Source: JAAYUJ01 sp963698165 (GTDB lineage: Bacteria > Desulfobacterota > Syntrophobacteria > Syntrophobacterales > Syntrophobacteraceae). Taken from it: DNA of 64,000 bases. A program made the position numbers and the translations under genes. The stretch covers positions 124,001 to 188,000 of the forward strand of contig CAVOPT010000012.1 in the NCBI GenBank assembly GCA_963698165.1. The letters are read 5' to 3'. This document shows, one piece after another, positions 60,560 through 64,000 of this stretch. The first letter of the stretch is position 1. Each line of letters opens with the position of its first letter. The notes below the pieces were generated by a model. The model made no database searches and was not told the origin of the DNA. It saw only the letters and a program-made list of their open reading frames with translations.

Positions 60560-60617
60560 CGACACATCCTCTCTCAGCTCGTTGCTTAATCAGGGTTCCA
60601 GCAGCAGGAACCAATCG
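60560..60617. other. Short gap before aroB
   Basis: A 58-base spacer between the Cys-rich protein stop and the aroB start, with only the aroB ribosome site recognisable. Confidence 0.4.
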
Positions 60618-60995
60618 TCATGCCTCGGCGCATCGCGCATAGGCCGTGCGCAGGGAACCACCGATCCGGAGACACACCGGAGACACCCCCAGGCACCGCA
60701 TCGACGATCCAGACTTGACCAGTCGGGCAAGAAATGCAGGGGATCCTCTTTCCTTTCGCTTCAAAGGAATAATAAGGCGTATGCCCCGAGGTTTCCAACA
60801 GGTCTCAGCACTTTCGGTTTTTTTCCATCCGCCTTGGAGGTCGCAGCCGGAGGGTTCCTCCTGGGGCCCCGGTCCCGAGCAACCCGCGCAGCACCCGCAT
60901 CCCGAATCTCGAGCACTGAAAATGCGCAGGAAGTGCCTCGTGAGATAAACCAGAACCGCCGCAAGAATGACCAGCACCGTCACGGTTTGCCACAT
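60618..60995 (-). CDS. FeoB-associated Cys-rich membrane protein (C-terminus uncertain)
   Basis: Directly downstream of feoB on the same strand. It begins with one membrane helix (MWQTVTVLVILAAVLVYLTR) followed by the Cys cluster DSGCGCCAGCSG and a further Cys in EEPSGCDLQGGW. This is the layout of the short FeoB-associated Cys-rich proteins (about 50-80 residues), whose role may be to chaperone iron at the transporter. The frame here continues to 125 residues with a basic, unrelated-looking tail, so a frameshift or a late stop is possible. The start at 60995 has AGGAGC upstream. Its 77-base distance from feoB supports cotranscription. Confidence 0.62.
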   Translation of the reverse strand: MWQTVTVLVILAAVLVYLTRHFLRIFSARDSGCGCCAGCSGPGPQEEPSGCDLQGGWKKTESAETCWKPRGIRLIIPLKRKERGSPAFLARLVKSGSSMRCLGVSPVCLRIGGSLRTAYARCAEA

Positions 60996-61072
60996 GTTAA
61001 GCTCCTGAGACTTCAATGTGAGTCAGAGTGCCTAAAGCGAACAAAAGTGAACCACGCCTTTTCCACGACTTT

Positions 61073-63310
61073 CTAAACCCCTATGCCGAGCCATCGCCCC
61101 CCCTGGTAGATCAACACGGCGGCCAGGAACGCAACGCACGTGTTGAACACGACGGAGAAAGCACCCCACTTCCAGGCGCCGGATTCCTTGATGATGCAGG
61201 TGACAGTGGCGAAGCAGGGCGAATAGAGCATGACGAAAATCATGAGAGCAAAGGCTTTCAACGGACCCCAGTCCGGATCCTGAGCCAGCCGCTGGCTCAG
61301 GGACGCGCTCTCCTCCTTCTTCACTTCGCCCATGGAATAAGCGGTGCCAAAGGTCGATATGATGATCTCCTTGGCGGCAAACCCGGACAGGAGGGCCACG
61401 TTGGTCCGCCAGTCAAAGCCCGTCCAGCGGGTAGCGGCCTCCATGGCGTTTCCAATCCTCCCCGCAATGGAGTTCTTCAAACCCGCCTGCGCTTCCGCGC
61501 CGTCGATGGCCCGGAGCTCCTCCCGAAGGGTTGCGAGCCGCGGTGGGATTCCACTGTCCCCACTCCCTCCATTCAGGAGAATCTGCCGATCTCCTTCCGA
61601 AACCTGCGAAAGGACGTTTCGCCGCTTTTCCTCGAAACGCTCCCTCGCCTGCTCTCCCTGCTGGGGAAAAACCATCAGGGCCCAGAAAAGGATGGAAAAG
61701 GCGAGAATGATGGTCCCCGCCTTATGGATGTACTGCCACGTGCGCTCCCACGTGTGGATGAGCAGGCCCTTGAACGTGGGAAGCCGATACGGGGGGAGCT
61801 CCAGGAGAAAGGGGGTACTGGGACCCCGGAGAATCGTGGAGCGCATGAACCTGGCCATGACCAGCGCCACGGCCCAGGAGAGGAGCGTGAGGACGAACAT
61901 CATGCCGGCGTGATTCGAGGCGAAGAAAGCCGCAATGAGCATGGCATAAACCGGGAATTTGGCCCCACAGTTCATGAAGGGCGCTGTCAGGACAGTCGCC
62001 AGCCGCTCCCGGGAGCTACGCAGGGTCCGGGTGGCCATAACGCCTGGCACCGCACACCCCCCGGCGATGCCCCCCGAAATGATGTAAGCCATGACCGAAT
62101 TCCCGTGGAGCCCGAAAAGCCGGAAGATCCGGTCCAGCATGTAGGCCACCCGAGCCAGATAGCCGGTATCCTCCAGGAACGCGATGGCCAGGAACATGAA
62201 CAGGATCAGGGGCACAAAACCCATGACCCCTCCCACTCCATCGATGATACCGGAGATGATGAGAGACTTGAGGAGGCCTGCTGGAAGAACGGAGTCGGCA
62301 AAAAGGCCCAGGGCGGCGAAACCCTTTTCAATCCAATGAACGGGGAGCTGACTGTAGTTGAAGGTGAACTGATAGACGACGTAGAGGATGCAGAGCATGA
62401 TGACGGGGCCGAAGAACCGGTTCGTCAACACGCGATCGAGCTGATCCGTCAGGAACAGACGGTCGGCCTTCCGGTTTTGTCTGACCACCCCGTCTTTCAG
62501 GAGGGCCGTGATGAAGCCGTAGCGATGATCGGCAATGATTGCCTCGGGATAACTGTCCAGGGTTTTTCGGAGGTGGTTTCCAACCAGCTCCGCCCTCTCT
62601 TCGAGGGCCCTGGAAACCTGGGGATTGGTCTCCTTCCCTCTCGCCATGACCTGTTCGTCGGCTTCCAGGTATTTGAGGGCCACCCACCGGGGAGGAAAAA
62701 GATCCGTCAGGAACTTCGACCCACTGATGACGGCCTCCATCTGGTCCAGAGCGGGGTCGATGTCGGGCCCGTAGGAGATGTGCAGGGGCTGCCATTGGCG
62801 GTTTTGGGATGCAAGCGACGCGGCGGCTTCAAGGAGCTCCTCCTTGCCCCTCCCGGACCGGGCAATCGTCGGAACCACAGGGACCTGCAACCGCCGGGAC
62901 AGTTCCACTGAATCGATCTCGATGCCGCGGCTGATGGCGGCGTCGATCATGTTCAGGGCCAGAGCCACGGGGAGACCCAACTCCAGGAGCTGCACGGTGA
63001 GGTACAGGTTCCTCTCGAGATTGGACGCATCCACGATGTTGATGACCGCCGCGGGGCACTCCTGAACGAGAAAGTCCCTGGCCACCAACTCTTCGAGAGA
63101 ATAGGCCGTCAGGGAGTAGGTACCCGGCAAGTCCACCAGGCGAATCTGATGGCCGTTCAGGCTGTGCAAGCCCTCCTTCTTTTCGACCGTGATCCCCGGG
63201 TAATTGCCCACATGCTGGCGGGCTCCCGTGATGGCGTTGAAAAGCGTCGTCTTGCCGCAATTGGGATTACCGGCCAGGGCAACGAGGAATTCTGAAGGAG
63301 AATCATTCAT
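61073..63310 (-). CDS. feoB: Ferrous iron transport protein B
   Basis: 745-residue GTP-dependent Fe2+ transporter. The cytosolic G domain shows G1 LAGNPNCGKTTLFNAITG, the switch VGNYPGITVEKKEG, G3 LVDLPGTYSL and G4 NMID. A helical domain follows. The membrane part has two Gate motifs: IAGGCAVPGVMATRTLRSSR, with the conserved Cys-Ala-Val-Pro, and APFMNCGAKFPVYAMLIAAF. The end has SGFAAKEIIISTFGTAYSMG and the final helices. Length is within the normal 700-780 range. The start overlaps the feoA stop by four bases (ATGA), so both are translated together. Anaerobic life with free Fe2+ fits this gene. Confidence 0.96.
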   Translation of the reverse strand: MNDSPSEFLVALAGNPNCGKTTLFNAITGARQHVGNYPGITVEKKEGLHSLNGHQIRLVDLPGTYSLTAYSLEELVARDFLVQECPAAVINIVDASNLERNLYLTVQLLELGLPVALALNMIDAAISRGIEIDSVELSRRLQVPVVPTIARSGRGKEELLEAAASLASQNRQWQPLHISYGPDIDPALDQMEAVISGSKFLTDLFPPRWVALKYLEADEQVMARGKETNPQVSRALEERAELVGNHLRKTLDSYPEAIIADHRYGFITALLKDGVVRQNRKADRLFLTDQLDRVLTNRFFGPVIMLCILYVVYQFTFNYSQLPVHWIEKGFAALGLFADSVLPAGLLKSLIISGIIDGVGGVMGFVPLILFMFLAIAFLEDTGYLARVAYMLDRIFRLFGLHGNSVMAYIISGGIAGGCAVPGVMATRTLRSSRERLATVLTAPFMNCGAKFPVYAMLIAAFFASNHAGMMFVLTLLSWAVALVMARFMRSTILRGPSTPFLLELPPYRLPTFKGLLIHTWERTWQYIHKAGTIILAFSILFWALMVFPQQGEQARERFEEKRRNVLSQVSEGDRQILLNGGSGDSGIPPRLATLREELRAIDGAEAQAGLKNSIAGRIGNAMEAATRWTGFDWRTNVALLSGFAAKEIIISTFGTAYSMGEVKKEESASLSQRLAQDPDWGPLKAFALMIFVMLYSPCFATVTCIIKESGAWKWGAFSVVFNTCVAFLAAVLIYQGGRWLGIGV

Positions 63311-63549
63311 GCATCACCTTCCACGACGACAAGGATATGGTCCGCTTCATTGTTTCGCAGAGTGAGAGTAAAATTCCGCACACGAATGGCCACCGGATCC
63401 TTGAGCGGTGCCCGCCCCTGGACTTGAATGGGGGTGCCGGGAACGAGGCCCATGTCCCGAATGCGACGGCCAAGCTCCCCTTCCGCCTTCACCTTGGAAA
63501 TCACTCCCACTTGACCGGCAGCCATGTGCCGAAGCGGAATGGTGGCCAT
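63307..63549 (-). CDS. feoA: Ferrous iron transport protein A
   Basis: 80-residue SH3-like protein. IPLRHMAAGQVGVISKVKAE, the GRRIRDMGLVPGTPIQVQGR block and IRVRNFTLTLRNNEADHILV are the standard FeoA pattern. It supports FeoB, perhaps by modulating its GTPase or assembly. The start at 63549 is preceded by GGAGGG. The stop overlaps feoB by four bases. A palindromic sequence at 63631-63644 upstream may be its iron-dependent operator. Confidence 0.93.
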   Translation of the reverse strand: MATIPLRHMAAGQVGVISKVKAEGELGRRIRDMGLVPGTPIQVQGRAPLKDPVAIRVRNFTLTLRNNEADHILVVVEGDA

Positions 63550-63630
63550 GTGTGTCCCTCCGTGTTCGCTCCGCCCGCCGAGCGGTTGAAACCGTCCGTA
63601 CCCGTTGACAAGAAAGAAAGCACCGAAAAA

Positions 63631-63644
63631 TTAGCTGCACCTAA
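63631..63644. promoter_or_regulatory. Candidate iron-dependent operator upstream of feoAB
   Basis: TTAGCTGCACCTAA reads TTAGGTGCAGCTAA on the minus strand, a 14 bp palindrome with a single mismatched pair. Its TTAGGT half resembles DtxR/IdeR boxes. It lies 82 bases before the feoA start and just after a terminator, where a promoter is expected. Confidence 0.45.
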
Positions 63645-63653
63645 CTCATAAGA

Positions 63654-63682
63654 CAAAAAAAGAAGCGGTGCAAGACCGCTTC
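63654..63682 (-). terminator. Intrinsic terminator of the upstream FeoA-like gene
   Basis: GAAGCGGT (63662-63669) pairs with ACCGCTTC (63675-63682) over a five-base loop. On the minus strand the stem is followed by seven T (63655-63661). It separates the FeoA-like gene at 63805 from feoAB, so feoAB has its own promoter. Confidence 0.85.
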
Positions 63683-63804
63683 AGCCATATCCGAGCAAAA
63701 CTTCAAAGGCTATACTTGATTGAGGCGGAAAACCGTCGCTCAGGGTCTCGAAACCCTCCAACCTCGACGGGATGGGACGAGGAAGGGTGAACGCACCACC
63801 CAAA

Positions 63805-64000
63805 TCAAGTTTGTGGTGAGCACTGACCGAGTGTCGTGACGAGGATTTTTTCGGAAACCCCCGATCCCAAGCTCAGGGTGCCCCCCCGGATCTTGACAAG
63901 GCAGGGAGACCCACAGCCCGCGCAGAGGAGGTCCATTTCAGCACCGGGGTATATACCCATTGCTGCCATGCGGGCACACAGATGGCGCCCACCCTTGATG
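63805..64000 (-). CDS. Second FeoA-domain protein (5' end outside window)
   Basis: The visible 64 residues include GRHLCARMAAMGIYPGAEMD, LLCAGCGSPCLVKIRGGTLS and LGSGVSEKILVTTLGQ, the R-x-x-x-M-G-I-x-P-G block and the terminal strand of a FeoA domain. Unlike feoA it has Cys residues in the central loop (LLCAGCGSPC). The stop is followed after about 120 bases by an intrinsic terminator. Two FeoA-like genes before feoB occur in several anaerobes. Only the C-terminal part can be judged here. Confidence 0.75.
   Translation of the reverse strand, partial: IKGGRHLCARMAAMGIYPGAEMDLLCAGCGSPCLVKIRGGTLSLGSGVSEKILVTTLGQCSPQT

Noticed and set aside
61028..62911. 627-codon open frame on the plus strand opposite feoB
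   Set aside because: Composition is His/Glu/Gly-rich antisense sequence without motifs, and feoB on the other strand is complete.
1..64000. CRISPR arrays, tRNA and rRNA genes
   Set aside because: No regularly spaced direct repeats and no tRNA T-loop or cloverleaf pattern were recognised. A covariance-model search would be needed to exclude tRNAs fully.

Overview
This 64 kb window is GC-rich chromosomal DNA from a Gram-negative bacterium. The diderm assignment rests on a TolC/MFP/RND efflux set, a Wzm/Wzt exporter, lipoproteins and a sigma-54-type promoter. The metabolic genes suggest an anaerobic, fatty-acid-using Desulfobacterota/Syntrophobacterales-like organism: PPi-type phosphofructokinase, thiolase plus a bifunctional beta-oxidation enzyme, acyl-CoA dehydrogenase, TRAP transport, a corrinoid adenosyltransferase and FeoAB ferrous iron uptake. 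That taxonomic placement is inference; there is no rRNA or other marker to prove it.

Layout. 1-4.4 kb: end of an inositol-phosphatase gene, a zinc-free-type MDR oxidoreductase and a ZnuABC-like zinc importer. 4.6-7.8 kb (minus): a frameshifted acyl-CoA dehydrogenase and the dctQ/dctM half of a TRAP transporter. 7.8-21.3 kb is an accessory segment. It carries a 46-residue Cys-containing peptide next to a radical SAM/SPASM peptide-maturase-like gene, a Wzm/Wzt pair, a truncated solute-binding protein, a hybrid histidine kinase, a ketopantoate-reductase-like gene, a higB remnant, a complete IS66-type element with 8 bp target duplications, a DUF4347-like protein, an ATPase and several gene relics. 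21.3-23.3 kb (minus): tatT and dctP, the other half of the TRAP system. The accessory segment therefore appears to sit inside a former tatT-dctP-dctQ-dctM operon.

23.7-33.8 kb: methionine gamma-lyase-like enzyme, corrinoid adenosyltransferase, peptide-binding protein, DedA-like membrane protein, UppP, SAM hydrolase, a divergent IMPase-like protein and a beta-CASP nuclease. 34-40 kb: FadA/FadB-like beta-oxidation pair, a secreted protein and PPi-phosphofructokinase. 40.4-46.5 kb: TolC-MFP-RND efflux operon with one frameshift. 46.6-49.4 kb: diadenylate cyclase, HAD phosphatase and a secreted ankyrin-repeat protein. 49.7-55 kb (minus): a BMP-type nucleoside ABC importer led by a small exported OB-fold-like protein. 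55.2-60.6 kb: TrmI-like methyltransferase, glnB-amtB behind a sigma-54 promoter, and convergent aroB plus an NtrB-like kinase. 60.6-64 kb (minus): a second FeoA-like protein (cut by the window edge), feoA, feoB and a Cys-rich FeoB-associated protein.

Two features cut across the window. First, at least six genes are broken by one-base length changes in short homopolymers, which may be sequencing error or real decay; dctM has several. Second, two small dispersed intergenic repeat families recur at 4.4, 5.8 and 24.9 kb, and at 38.1 and 48.3 kb. No tRNA, rRNA or CRISPR array was recognised.
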